Source: Cylicocyclus nassatus (taxonomy: Eukaryota; Nematoda; Chromadorea; Rhabditida; Strongylidae). Taken from it: a stretch of DNA of 64,000 nt. Of the stretch, positions 45,021 to 58,400 are shown in pieces. The translations under genes were made by a program, and so were the position numbers. The notes beneath the pieces are model-generated. The model was not told the DNA's origin, searched no databases, and saw only the letters and a program-made list of their open reading frames with translations. Each line of letters begins with the position of its first letter. Positions within the stretch are counted from its first letter, which is position 1. Where the stretch lies: NCBI GenBank assembly GCA_958299035.1, contig CATQJL010000112.1, positions 83,470,636-83,534,635 on the forward strand, given 5' to 3'.

Positions 45021-46490
45021 ATTTATAAAACTACTACCCCCGCTACTATTCACTGGTCACTCATTGGCCGTGGCACTCGATTTATACACTTTTCTCTTGA
45101 CAAAGCGATCGCATGAGTAGACCATGTTACATAGCCATTAGCACAAAAAAATTACAATGCGATAGACCAAGATTATCGATGAAGTGTCAAAGTTCAACTG
45201 TACAAAACCTCCTACGCCATACAAGCTCGATCTTCAACAACTGATAAAAAGGAATATTTTTGGAGGTGTCAATAAAAATTAAAAAAATGTGAATGTATAA
45301 ACAATTAAGATGCACCTGGTAATCCACATCGTGATCAAAAGACATTAAGAATCATATGACAGTGAATTAAGAGATTCGGGATCAAAGTTCAAAATAGTAC
45401 CAGAAAACAACGAGATAACAATGAACAATTTCCACATATAGACATTGATGTACACAATTGCATAAAAACATATTGAAGGATTCTTCGATGGAATCAAGCA
45501 CGTCGATGTGACCCATGCCCCTTTATAAAATCCCTTCAATGACCCAAGAGAGGAGCGTTTTAACATCTAAGGATTTGTACTAATATAACTCGGAAATATG
45601 CTACAGATATAAACTGGTTGGAACCAAGTTTTGTGGGGCACATAGCAGCACTGCAATTTGGAGCATACATGCGCATTGGTTTGGCCAAAACCCTTATTTT
45701 GTTCCTATAATTTAAGAGCCATAAATGCAATTAGGCTGCTTAGGGCGATTCTCTCATTGCAGTTCTTTCACTGAATTGTAGAAAGACCTATGTTAACTTT
45801 CTAGACACAATGCACATGTAACTCTACTTTTTTCGCAGTTTCAATGGCATCAGGGCAAATTTGGATTATGTACAATATTACTATCATGAAAACTAATTTG
45901 AGCCATCCTTCCTCACATTAAACGTCTTCAAAGGCGGCCAGGACGAGTGGGTCATCGAGAGTCTTATTTTTAGAGAGTTACATAGCTTTTGAGTTTCAGA
46001 GAGATATGGAAGCTTTTGAGTTTCAGAGAGATATGGATACAAACTCTTGAACAAATCTTGCAAAAGTTGAAAGTCTTTCTCCTAAAAAAACCCAAAGACG
46101 ACTTGCGACGCGCCTCGAATGGTAAACACAGAAACATGAACCTAATTACTGCTGCAAGATGAAGAAGTTACGTATAACTGCGCATATCTAAAATGTATCT
46201 GTATGAATTAACCTTCATAATATTCAGATAAGGCTTATGCATTATTCATGCATACTCACTCTAGCGGAACTCGGAACACTAAGCGTGCAACTCACTTTAA
46301 AATTATCGCTCAAAATGATAAGGGGTCCTTGTTAATTAATTCCTACTTGAGTCCCTCCTCAATTTAACAGCCTGCTACTGTGGCTACGGTCCCCTCAACA
46401 CTCCCACCCTTTCTTTCTAAGGTTGATGAAATGGTCACATTACATGCTCGATCCTGCTAGAGAATTCCTAAGAAAAAGATAATTACAGTT
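45021..46490. other. 3' flank of the Argonaute gene, no gene recognised
   Basis: Matches 14857-16284. A 28-base tandem duplication (AGCTTTTGAGTTTCAGAGAG repeated near 45985-46035) is present only here. The Argonaute stop codon lies at 46491-46493, so the 3' untranslated region should begin in this stretch; I could not locate a certain polyadenylation signal. Confidence 0.45.
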
Positions 46491-49400
46491 TTACGCATTA
46501 TAACGGACTTTTTGCAATGGGCCATGATTAACTAATCGCATGTTTGCCTCCTCAATGCTGCCAACCGGGTCTCTCTGTCTTCTGTAAAGAACATTTAACA
46601 TATTCTATTCAAAACATTTTAATCACATCCAAAGAAAAAACTCACGAGTTGGCGATATAAATATTGTGTCCTCGCTTTGCGCAGCGATCAGCCACAATCA
46701 AAGGCACAGGCAAGCTTACGGTTGCAGTAATTATCTGGTGCAGATAACACAATCCATGCGTCATACCTTCGATCACATCAACAGGAATCTGAGAGTCGTC
46801 GTACACTAAAGCATACTTGGGTGTTCTGGCAGTTCCCTAAAATCACAAAATTCTTAGATCAAAAATCCTTTTTGAAGAAAAGCACAGAAGATGTAGGCTG
46901 TACTTTAACCACCGACACTGCATAACCTCCGCCAAAGCATTCCGATTCCCGACTTGCAAAATGGAAGCAACTTAGACAAAGGAAGCAAAGGAGAAATGTA
47001 AAAAAAATGTAGATATATGAGTCGGAATTCGGACCCAGAAGAACAGATGATTCGAACAACGACAATGCGCAAAGTATGCGTATGATAGATAACTTAATCT
47101 GGGAAGAAAGTGAGTAAACTGCGAGGTAGAAGAAGGTTGGGGAATTAATACAAAGCAGGTGTAATCCGCCTTATTGATAAGTAAGTAGTGTGTATATCGC
47201 GGCTCAATTCCACTGTACAACGATAGAGTTGTGGTAAGTGCTGCATTCCTTTGTAAATACTAGTGTTCCCGACCCCCACCCGCATTCATTATGGCATAAA
47301 AATTGTGCCCACAGATCTGCCGTTCACCTCTCTGCTGGAATACTGAACAGGTCATGCACAAGCATGGACTGCTTTATAAGAGTATCTCTGTTGCCCAGAT
47401 GTAGTTCATTTAATTCGTTCCTCCTTTTACTGGCAGTACACTAGATACTCCTGCGCCTACGCGTGCAGGTCATCTTACTACTTACTCAGGGTCCGGCATA
47501 GATCGAATGGAAGCAGAATGAGTTTCGTTTTTGGGACAAAAAGCAAAGGGGATACAGTTTTTGCGGTGTGGCGGAGCTTCGGAAAAAAAATTGTGTACTA
47601 CAATACTAACGAAATTTTTGGGAAAAATTGCACATACAGGGTGCAAGACAATTCGCACTTCCTGTAGCTCCAGAAGCGACCACTGGATCAAGCACAAGCT
47701 TCAAAGACAGGTTATTACAAGATAGACATGATCCATCGTGTCATGCGGGGGCGCGCGCATTTTGAAAGTAAAGCCGAAATTTACAAACTGCTTGTTTAGA
47801 ACATGGAAACAAGCATATAAAGCAAATTTGGACTGTATGCATAGAGTGTTATCTAAGGAAGATTTATGTGAAAAGTTCCGAAAAATTATGCGAAGTAGTA
47901 CCATTTCCAAAATTGGTCCGTTTCCAGACGGCCACCAAACTATCTGAGATCGTTTGCAGCATATTATATTTTCGTAGGTTTACAAAAGCCTTGGATTTTT
48001 CTATCATGGACGGATTACCCGGCCCGGAATATGTACCCGAGCATGTAAACATTTTCTTATCGTTGCCTTCCTTTCTTTTGCCTTTATTTCTTCACAAATC
48101 ACAGATGAATTTTTATTCTTATTTCACGTTTTTCCTTTCAGAATAATGACTTTTTTGTTTCCATCTTTTCCTAAGCCTATAGACTTCTGATAAGAGTCAA
48201 AGGCGACTTCGTAAATTTTTCAGAAGCAAGAGGGGACTTCGTTTTTAAAAACCCTAGAAACCGATTCGTGCCGGGCCCTAGTCTTACTCGATAAAGCCGT
48301 AAGCTTACACATGTTATACATACACAAAAGAGAAACCCTACTCTACAGGCGCTATCCCGTTCAAAGCTATACTAGAAGCCACGGAATCGCCGCACCTTTG
48401 ATGCACAGCCAAATAAGTAAGGCAGACAGCCTTCTACTTCGCTGAGCTCGCATAAAAGCATGGCAACAGGTGGAGCAATTTCCCTGCCACCTTCAATTTT
48501 GAGCCGGCATCTGGATGACCCAAGGCATAACCGCAGAATAAAACGCCTACGACAAATGGTGCACATTCTGTCTGGGACCGCCAGCCGCTGCTCCTTATGG
48601 TCAGTGCATGACATGACTGCGCTTTTACAGCGTTTGCTGAGAAAAACGCAAGATTGCGACTTCCTGTCTCACTCAGGCTGCTTTAGTTTTGATAGCGGAA
48701 TAAACCTAATAATTTAGGAAATGTCTAATGATTTTAATGAGCAACATCGCTAAAGGAATATATATTGACGAGGGAAGAATTATGCAAGAGTAGGAAATCT
48801 GATATACCACTTATAGGCTGTATCACCCACCATCGATCGCGAGGATCCAAGGGATCAGGCTGCGCGCGCGCGTCGCATGCGTAGGAAATTAGTACTTGAG
48901 CGCGACTGATCGCACCAAAAGCCTACGCAGTCGCCCCTTCATCCTGTTTTTCTTTTCGATTTACCTTTTCCCTGTGTCTTTCCTGTCCTTTTGCGTTCTC
49001 GGATCAACTAAGGCTCATTTTGGAATGGTGAGGAGTCGTTCGGAGCACCAAACCAGAAAACTCAGTGAGAAATGTTATCATTGACTCTTGAACTATTGGA
49101 AGACTGGAAAACGTAATGCTCGCTCATGAAAACAGATCAAAACGTGCGCATCTCCTCATTTAGCGTGAATTGGCCACTTCGGATGCCAGTAACAAAAGTT
49201 TGAGCACGTAAATCAACGTGTGCCATGCGTTTTGAAGGGACCTAGCCTTAGAGTGAATTTTTGAATGGTTCCTTATTGATTTTGAAGTGAGATTACTCAA
49301 AAATACAACAATACGTGAGAGTGTTGACCATGATCGCAAAAAAACTTCTTGGGTGATGGGTCATGCTATGTATTTTGAAGCATCGCAGCATATAAAATAC

Positions 49401-52400
49401 GCACGCACATGAATGAAAACTTATGTAAGAATGTAAAGCAGAGATACGCAAAGAAACATCAAAATAAGCAGAGTCAGTTGATCCGTTCAAATCTGAATGC
49501 AGGGCAATTTTGCGCTCGAGTGCCAAATACGTATGCGGCGCGCGCGGAGGCTCATACTGTGGTTCCTCGCGACCGATGGTGGATGATATGGCCTATATAT
49601 TCTCTTATTGCACACACCACCGCTCGGCATGTAAGCCTACGTCAGCATTCACCTCAAAGCTCAGTTACCCCCTTCGCTTTTCTAGGTCTAGGTCGAAAAT
49701 AGCCGACCCCCCCCCCTACCCCTCCCCCTCCCCTCCCCACTCGAAAGGGACCCTGCTGCCTCAATCGTACCTGTGCACGGAAGTTCTGCAGAAGGTTTCG
49801 CTTCATTATTGAGGAGAAAAGGGCCCTTTGCCACAAATCGTTCCACTTAGGAAGTAGACCTAGAGTCAAATACAGGAGTAACCTCAGTGCTGGAAAGCAA
49901 ACCATATGCTCAGGACAAACGACAGAAGAAGTCCGTGAAATCAGCCATTTCAACTTCGGTTGAGGCAGCTTTAACTGCAAAACGAAGATAGAAGCGAAAA
50001 TTTACCACAGATCAATTCGACAGAGAAATTTCTGAAAAAAAGAAAGCGAAACGTTGTAGAGCAGACTTGATGACAAGGCCTTCCCTCATGAATTAGTGAA
50101 GTTGAGACAACTGTATCCGAAGATAAGCACCTTTTAGCTCCGTCTCCAAACAAGGCCGCTGTAGATACCGAAAATATCACCCAAATTTTTACCACCCTGT
50201 CACAATTCAATGTACTAATCACAGCAGCCACCGCCCGTTCATTCCAACCGTCAGCCACCTGCAGTCACGTCAGCTCGGATGGCACATCTAGACACGGGTA
50301 AGCGATACGCGCGGCTTACCAACAACTACTGCTCTATCCAAGCAAAAAGCAGAAGTTTATGGAGTAAATTATTTGATATGTTTAAGTGCAGCCTGCTTTT
50401 CTGCTCCACACCTGTCCGGCCGCAGTGTGCCAATAGATTCGCCACATGTTTTACCTTCTCGTACCTAAAGTGCTGTACAAAGAGTTTCTCTGATGCCCAC
50501 ATGTAAGTGATTTACTTTGTTCCGCCCATCAGTGTCAGCAATCTACCACATACAGGGTTTATCAATTGCAAAGTCGGAGCACTAGCATCTCTTCGCGAAC
50601 ATGCCCTCTACCACTTTCCCACTAGGGGTGTGGAAAAGGGGGAACTTCAATCGCTAAAGCGTGCGAAAATGATCAAAAAGCAGGTTCGCGAGAAAAGCGC
50701 AGAGTCCAAGCGAGGCGGCGTGCGAGAACGGAGATACTGCTTCTCTGACTCTCCAATTGATAAGCCCTGTTTGCAGGTCGTCTGACTCAATAAAGTTGTG
50801 AGCTTACACGTGTTCCACAAAGCAAAAGGGAGACTCTTGCTCCAAAGGCGATATTTTGCACAAGTCTATGCTACAAGTCACAATCGTCACAGAATCATTC
50901 AAAAAATTCCAGCAAGGCAGCATCTGTGGGTGGTACACAAGGCGTGGAAAGCAAGCGCGGGCCGTTGCTAGTCTCGGACATATTTGATCGATCCCATCCA
51001 TATTTCAATCATTCTATTCCAAGAAAATGTTATAGAAATCGGATAGAACGAAGACAGGAGTGATGGGCAAGAGAGAAAGGGATGGAAACACCAAGCAGAG
51101 CTTAGAAAAGGCTACGATAAGAGCAAAATCGCTCGATATCAATGATAACTAAACGAGCTAAATTTGTTTGAGTCCGCATATGTCTATCACGAAGATGTTG
51201 GAACGAGTTTGTAAGAAAGATATTGAGCCAGTTTAGCAGAGTGCACGCTGCAGTACATTGGTTCACTATGCACAAGGACAAACGAATTGAACCCGCCTAA
51301 GCTACTAATCTCATGGCAGAATTTCTGAGGTAGCACTTGCTCAGAATTTATTTGTGATAATCGCTACAGAGTTTCAGAGCAGACTTCTGCATTGTGCAAG
51401 CTCGAGGAGCATGGTAAACGGTGCGAGCCTCTGCGAAGCAGAATTGGCGCAATGGTCTCCATGAATTTTCGTACGTAAAGCACGCTCAATGCTAATGCTA
51501 AAGATGTCAAGACTGCTATAAGGGAAGGAGCCCAAGTTGCTGCAGAACGTGCTTGGAGTTCACCTCAGGAGAGCGTATTAGGCATTCAAGTGTACTAACT
51601 AACAAGAGAAATGCGCAGTTCACAAAGACATGAATGTTTTTCAAAGAACGAATTTTTAAGGAGGCCCTGTAACCTGCTATATTTGGACTTTCAAACGCTC
51701 ACAACTTCTAGAAAAGCTCTCAGCATTTGCGGAGATGGGTCAGCTTAGCAAAACGTATCTAATGATATGCATTTTGTTCCCAATCGCCACTGCTTCTTGT
51801 TTTTCCCTGGTAAAGATCTCTCCTCTCGAAACGGATACATCGGCAACTCCCAACACACCGGCGACTATTGATCAAAATAATTCCTAACATATTTATTAGT
51901 ACTCTTGCCGCGGAAAAAGCATAGCTATTTTGCTGAGCGTTTGCCTTTACTTCAGTCAGGAAAGAAAAAAATGTGCACGAATTTCAAATTGCGACTGTTA
52001 ACCTACCTGAAAAGCAGAATGAGCATTTAAGTAGAACTCATTAATTACTGGTGATACTATCTTCGTATCAATAACGGTTCCTGGCGGAATGTTTTGCTCG
52101 GAGGCTCGATTGCCACTGATTATCTAAATAATATTTTAATTAGGCACTACTAATCAACATTTTTCAAGCAAAAAGCACACCGCTTTGTAGATACGTTCAT
52201 TGTGGTCCTTTGATACGGTCAGAGCAGTGATTAGAGGCTTATAGTTTGGTGAGAGCGACCTGATTCCATTCTTGATGGCTTGTATATAAGTACTAGCGAC
52301 CTTAAATGCAGATATGTATAAGCCCCTCATGTCTTTGAGCCTCATGCATATTCCAAGCGTTCTCATCTCCACGATATCTAGAGGGTTTGGAACTTATTGG

Positions 52401-55400
52401 CGCAACAAAAAAGCGATACACTCCTTTCAAAATCAATTTAGATTGTGCTTGATATAACAGTAGAGCAAGTGCATGCCACAACATTATTATAAGAATATAG
52501 GACTCATCAATCCAACTCTTAGCAAATCACGAATTATTGCCTCAACGCATACGAAATAGGCACGCACTACTGCCGGAACTAGACCGATAAAAAATGATAC
52601 GCAAAAATGCGCAAGCTAATTTAAACTTTATGATAAGTAGCTTTAGAATCTGTGCATTCTGCTAAATAGATATAACGAGATGAAATCGCGTCAAGGTATG
52701 CTCAATGCTTTACAAAATCATCTCACCATACTCCATCGCCCTTCGGATATTCCTGAGAAATAAAGCACCAAGTGGCGAGGAGCAATATTTGTAGCAGCTC
52801 GAAACCTCTTAAGAATATCGACTATCAGCTCGCCTAGATACGGGCCCATCATCTGCAAGGTCACTGACTCAAATAGTGTATGATGTGGTTAAACTTACAT
52901 CAGCTTGGCGAGGTTCGACGTAGATGTAATCGCCAAGATACTGCTGCGAGTTTCTTGCACAATTCGCTCCCCATCCCAGCACCGAAGGCATCTAGATATG
53001 CACAGATAACAAAAAAACTATGCAAGATATAAAACTGCCAAGAAAAGCTGTTTTATATGCATATGCATAATCTTCTCAATGAACAACTAATGCGTAACAA
53101 GCCCAAGTTTCTTGGGCGACACATAGAAAATTATTGTATGGCAAAGAAATCTATAAATTGCAGTTTAAGATGTGAGACGGATTCAAAGCTTGCTAATGTT
53201 TGCGTGCACTTTAGGGCTCGGGGAATCTTCTTAAGCAAGGTATTTTGATTGTAGTTCAGCAAGGAGTGTTTACTCAACAGCTTCTCAGATAATCGCCGGG
53301 ATCAGGCGGCCATGCGATATATGGGCGGGCGAGCACAGAAAAAATAGTTCGCTGATTTCTTGCGGTCCGCTTGCAGATATTTGGAAGAATTTTGGAGAAA
53401 TTTTAGACAAATGTTTAGAAAACATGCGGCTTTCCACAGATTAGTTGCGGCGAAGTGGCAATTTGCATATTCTCGCTCAATGGCACCCCTGTTATGTAGA
53501 GTGTTACCTTTGCTCGACGTACGCCCGGAACTGCTAAAAAAATAGTTTGAGCGCCTGCTAAAAGTTCGCACTCGGTGAATGAGATTGTTTAACGAGCGCT
53601 TGTTAAAAGTTTTGTATTGCTGCCCGCTGGGGCAAGACGAAAGTACCGTAAAGTAGTAGACGTAAGTAGTGATGAAGTCCTTGACCCTGACTAGAGCCAT
53701 GCTTAAACAAGCTTCGCCTTGTGCGCCAGCGCTATCCTGCTAGAAGCACCAATATCTCCTAGCGAGATGGGTATCGGTTTAACAAATCTTCATCAAAATC
53801 CTATTCAATTGTGTAACAACGTCCACGTGGAGCTTGGTTTAGAGCTCTGCGGCACAAAAATCAGCGGTTTTGCCGATTTGACGGAAAAATACCTGCTCAG
53901 CGGTGGAAAGCTGAAAAAGATTGCGGTTTGGTGGCGATCCTTGGAGACATTCTAGCAGTCGGGCTGTGCAGTCGGTTTAGCTTCAGGTCGTCCCTTCAGG
54001 AATAAGCTTACTGCTTACTTTGAAGCTTCACACAAGGCCTGTTTTACTTTCAAAGGCCTGCGAGTGATGGATGCTTCTAAGGTTAGCTCAGTCAATCCTG
54101 AGAATTCTAACGGATGATTTCGAACAACCTCCTAATTTTTGGAGTGTTCGCAGTAGCCGCTTTGTCACTTCTACGACAGTCCTTCGTACAATGGAGACGA
54201 CACTCAAGGTGAATTGAACCGTGTTCCGTGAAATTTTAAGACTCCCGCGACCTAGTGTTAACCTTTCTCTGTGCATATCCACGATCAACGCTCGCTTCGC
54301 TTGAGAGTACATACTTGCCGTACTTTCTTTTTCTGGTTGTGTGTGAAATTCACATATGAATTCTGACCTTTTGTCTTCCCTCGATCCCATTTTAAACTCT
54401 AAATACACCCATTCTACTCTATGAATACCGCCAGCGCGTAATGGTGCGAATCCACCAAAACTTACTTTCAGAGCACTTGTACGTTCGTACTCGAACCTTG
54501 ATACTGCTGGTGGATTTGATATTTCAAATCCCACGAACATTCTGTCTTTATCGCCAAGCCATTTGCTAGCGCTGAAACAAAAGCATTTCGAATTATCAAA
54601 TAAAAATTCAAACTGACGGGTCTTTTGGTTTCGAGCCAAGCATGATATTGTAATTTACGCCACCGAGTTTCACATTGACCTGAAATTAATAACTGCAGAC
54701 GGAAAATCGGGTTTGAAGTTCTCACCTTAGACACAACGTTGTCCAGTGTCTGCGTTTGGCTCTTTGTGAGAACAGCATCAACTTTGCTACCTTTGATCTC
54801 CTGTGAAACGATCTGGTGTTCGATTTCAAGCAGCTTTATGAGATCTGAACTGATGTGCAAAATGATTCTTCAAAAAAATGAGAAGCAGATGAGGTGCATT
54901 ACACCTCATTTCTAAGACCAACCATGTTGCTTAATGTTATCGGAGGTGATGAACATCAAATAACGGCGGTTCTTCTGCTTTTGAGAGGCATACCATTCCT
55001 AAAAGTTGATAAGTGTTTTTTACTTTTTTTTTTACTTTGGGTTTGTAAAATTTTGGCGAAGTCAATATGAATGCAACATAAATTCTACGATTTTTCAGAA
55101 AGCGATAGTGACAGCGTTAACAAAACGAGGTGAATGACGATTTACCATCAAAGTCTCGTAGTTCTGAGGTTCCAGCGCGTAGATTTCAGAGCATGGTTCT
55201 GTCTCCATCCCATGTAAACGGCATCGTTCCTCGATGCGCTCTGCATAGTCTCTATAAGAACAAGATTCAGCTTTACAAGGACACGGCACACTATACCAAC
55301 TTGATATACAAACGGCGCCTATCTTCCGTGGTCAAAGTGCAGCAAATAGCCCAGTTGAGCAGTTTAGCAGGTTCAACATATCGGTATCGGTCGCTACTCC

Positions 55401-58400
55401 AATTGCACTGAACGAGAATCAACAACCTACCTCATATGTCGGCATAACAGAAATAAAACGCATACGTTGTCGACAGGTTTCAAATATTTATTGTTTCCGT
55501 AGATGATAGTCGGCGACGGCAACACTCGACCAGGTACCTGCAGTAAGAACCGCCATCAAAATCAACATATTCTTAGGCCTCCGGCATAGTTCACGCGATT
55601 TCTCGCCCCGCAATTCTCCCAACAAGATAACTGTCATGAGTCTATTACAGTCTCTCCCTCATTCCTAAGCCTAAGCCTAAGCCTAAGCCTGCGCTTAGGT
55701 TGTGATAGCTTTCCGACACTACATCGTGACTAACTATCACAACCGAAATCAAAGTGATCGACATGCAATGGACTTGTAACAGTTGTCTTATCGCGCGAGA
55801 ATGCGAGGCGACGAAATGGCGTGAACTATGTCCGAAGCCTTAGACTCCAAGCATACTTAACGCGTTTTCGGTCGTGATTTGGCAATTTACCAGCTTTAAG
55901 CTTACAAGAGTTATGAACAACTGGAGTATTAACAAATAGCGTCGCAACGGAATTTGCCTGTGCATGGTGCCTTCTATTTCAAACCTTACAGTTGCCGAAG
56001 GAGACAAAACAGTCATACATGCAGCTTATAGAATCACATAGTACATAAGTTTTGAGCCAAGCCAGAGGTCAGGAGACTATCAAATCTAGTTGATAGCCGA
56101 TGGCCTCACTCTCCACCCCAGCGCCAATTCTGGACCTATTACATGCGAATAAACCCTGACTTTCGAAGCGGTGCAATTATTAGATCGTCATTCATCTTGG
56201 GATGCACGAGGTTTTGAAAGTGGATCAGATTCTTATATATAAAGCTGAATGTGTGTTTGTCTGTCTGTATGTATGTCTGTGTGTGCGTATGTGCGGAATA
56301 GAAATTTTTCTGAACTGACTTGGACCAAACTTGGCAACATATACATAAGGAGGGGGAGCGTGTCATAAGCTACTTTTCGTTATCGATCGACATCGATTTT
56401 ATCGATTTTATCAACTTTTGCAAAGTTTGGGCTACGGGGCTGGGAGTTGGCATGTGGGGGTAATCGAGCATGCTGATTACAAAGAATGTTGGTTTTTGAA
56501 TTTATCGACTACCTTCGTCGATTTCATCGATTTTTTGCAAAGTTCGAACTACGGGGCTGGTAGTTGGCACAGGGGGGGGGAGGGTAATCCAGCATGCTAC
56601 GACGAGTACAATATTATTTTTTGTATTTACCGATAACCTTTGTCGATTTTATCGATTTTTTTTCAAGTTAGGGCTACGGGTCTGGGAGTTGGCACGGGGG
56701 GGGGGGGGGTAAAGCATGCTGATTACTAATGCAGGGATTGGGGAATTGGATACAGAAGTGGGCAGAGGGAAAGTTGTACAGGGATAGGGATGGGACCTTT
56801 ACCATAATCTTTGAACAGGGCCGAGCGGAGCCGGGTAAGCCAGCTAGTAAATTATAAAACTGTGCAAAGAAATTTCTTCCTTGCCTATAGTCAAAGTACA
56901 ACTTCCGAAAAATTCGAATTTCAAAACAAAAATTTTTGGAAGGAACAGGAAAAAATCATGTGAACTATGCGAGTTGGAGTGACCCCTAATTATGATAGTT
57001 CGACGTAGAATATAAGTATACACAACTTCAGAATTTGCAGAACTAAAGCAACGCATGCTACAGTACGTGCCAATTAAGTGCTCCCTTTTTCAAGCGCAAT
57101 GAGATTCGCACCACGTTCGCGCGCGTGTGGCCATAGGCATTAAGATGGGAGACGGTCGAATGACGCGTATTGATCGATTGCGACTGATCAGAAGAACCGG
57201 AAAAAAGTTCGAATTTGGTTTGCTACTTCCGGGATTTCAACTAGTAATCCTCTGTTACTACTTCTGGTATGACGACAAAACTTTTTGAGTTCGAAAACCT
57301 CCCGTTTATAGAGTACAAATCCTTTCTGGCAATGAGGACTGACGCCACGCGCGCCTTTCGACATACACCCCATTAAGATTGGCCTTATCGATTGGAGGTC
57401 CGCACGCAGGGCCCTTGCGTTGCGCATACGCTGTTCTCATGCGAAAGGGAGTACGTAATTGACATTGACTGTAAAGACAAGGGCAAAACTTTGCAAGTTG
57501 CTGGCAAATTACCAAACAGCGCAAATTCTGATCCCATACTGACACACCATTGTAAATCTGCTGGCAACGCCAACTCCGGCAAATTTCAAATGCGGATTGC
57601 CATCCTTGATGTTCAACGCTTCCTTCAAGACCCTCGTCTGGTTAAGTCGTTTTTGCGGCAATGTTGCACTGGCCTCAAATATATTTTTTAGAGCTAGTTT
57701 GTCTAATTTTTGCGCTCAAGTGAGTATTACCCTAATCATGGTTACGACTTGTTCCGGAGTCTGCTGCTGCAAGGTGACCCTCTGCGACGGAGCAACCGTC
57801 AGGAGTTCTACGGGATAAAATGTGTGAGGGTTGCGGCGTTCCGATACCGTAAACATATGAGGGTACCTGAATGCTGTTGATGACGTGAGAATTTTTACAA
57901 ATATCTGATACTAAGTTGATATTTTCACATTCAAAACGAATTTACTCACCTTAGAGTTATATTGTAGTGCTTTTCGAAATATTCCTGCACCGTCCATTGT
58001 GTTCCCTTAGCAATTTGAAATCTGAATATTTCTGTCATTGTGAGTTGAACACGCGGATACAAAACACAGAAAATGTGATTTTTTTTATTCCATTGAATTC
58101 GTTCAGTGCTATTCTTGTGCCGATACGCTCCACATTTACTTATGGAGTTTTCAAAGTTGGTCTCATTATTACCTTCAAATAAAAGTTCTCTGGTACTTTT
58201 GGAAATTTAATTAGTGACGTAACTTTGCACTCACTACGCAGGCTTCATGCGAGCTTGTCCGATGAGGAGAAAGTGGTTTTTCGCACTTTGAAAAAGATTT
58301 TGAGCGCGAAAAATCATTCAAATTTCCACCCTGCCTGGATGTAAAAGAGCCGAATTGAAACGAATCCAAACAACTAGCAACCTGAGCGGAAGCGGAACAG

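Larger units (their letters stand above)
23534..55926. repeat. Tandem segmental duplication, unit II (about 32.4 kb)
   Basis: Second copy of the unit, directly following unit I. The junction at 23533/23534 joins CAACTGGAG (unit end, also at 55918-55926) to ATGAATGTTGCG (unit start, also at 3595), with only AG in common between the two breakpoints. It is longer than unit I mainly through insertions at about 25527-28650, 30225-37315, 38592-39995, 41261-41538, 43833-44270 and 48080-51297. It carries the intact TTL copy and the 3' half of the apparently intact Argonaute gene. Confidence 0.93.

Noticed and set aside
53302..53700. 132-codon minus-strand frame in Argonaute intron 19
   Set aside because: The equivalent frame in unit I is broken and no Argonaute motif is present; the neighbouring exons already join in phase.
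54100..54245. Possible PIWI exon (VEVTKRLLRTLQKLGG)
   Set aside because: It looked like the helix before the second catalytic residue, but the correct exon for that helix (ELIVDILKRFRAATNIAP) is at 52727-52852. The candidate ends in a stop and has no donor.
54088..54639. A 183-codon minus-strand frame covering part of the Argonaute PIWI region
   Set aside because: Only its first third (to 54466) is exon 19; the rest reads through a strong GTAAGT donor. The true continuation is exon 20 at 52899-52991, which carries the expected PSVLGWGAN motif in phase.
56340..56720. Regularly spaced repeats resembling a CRISPR array
   Set aside because: Only three long, imperfect units without distinct spacers, inside a Helitron2-like element in a eukaryotic genome.
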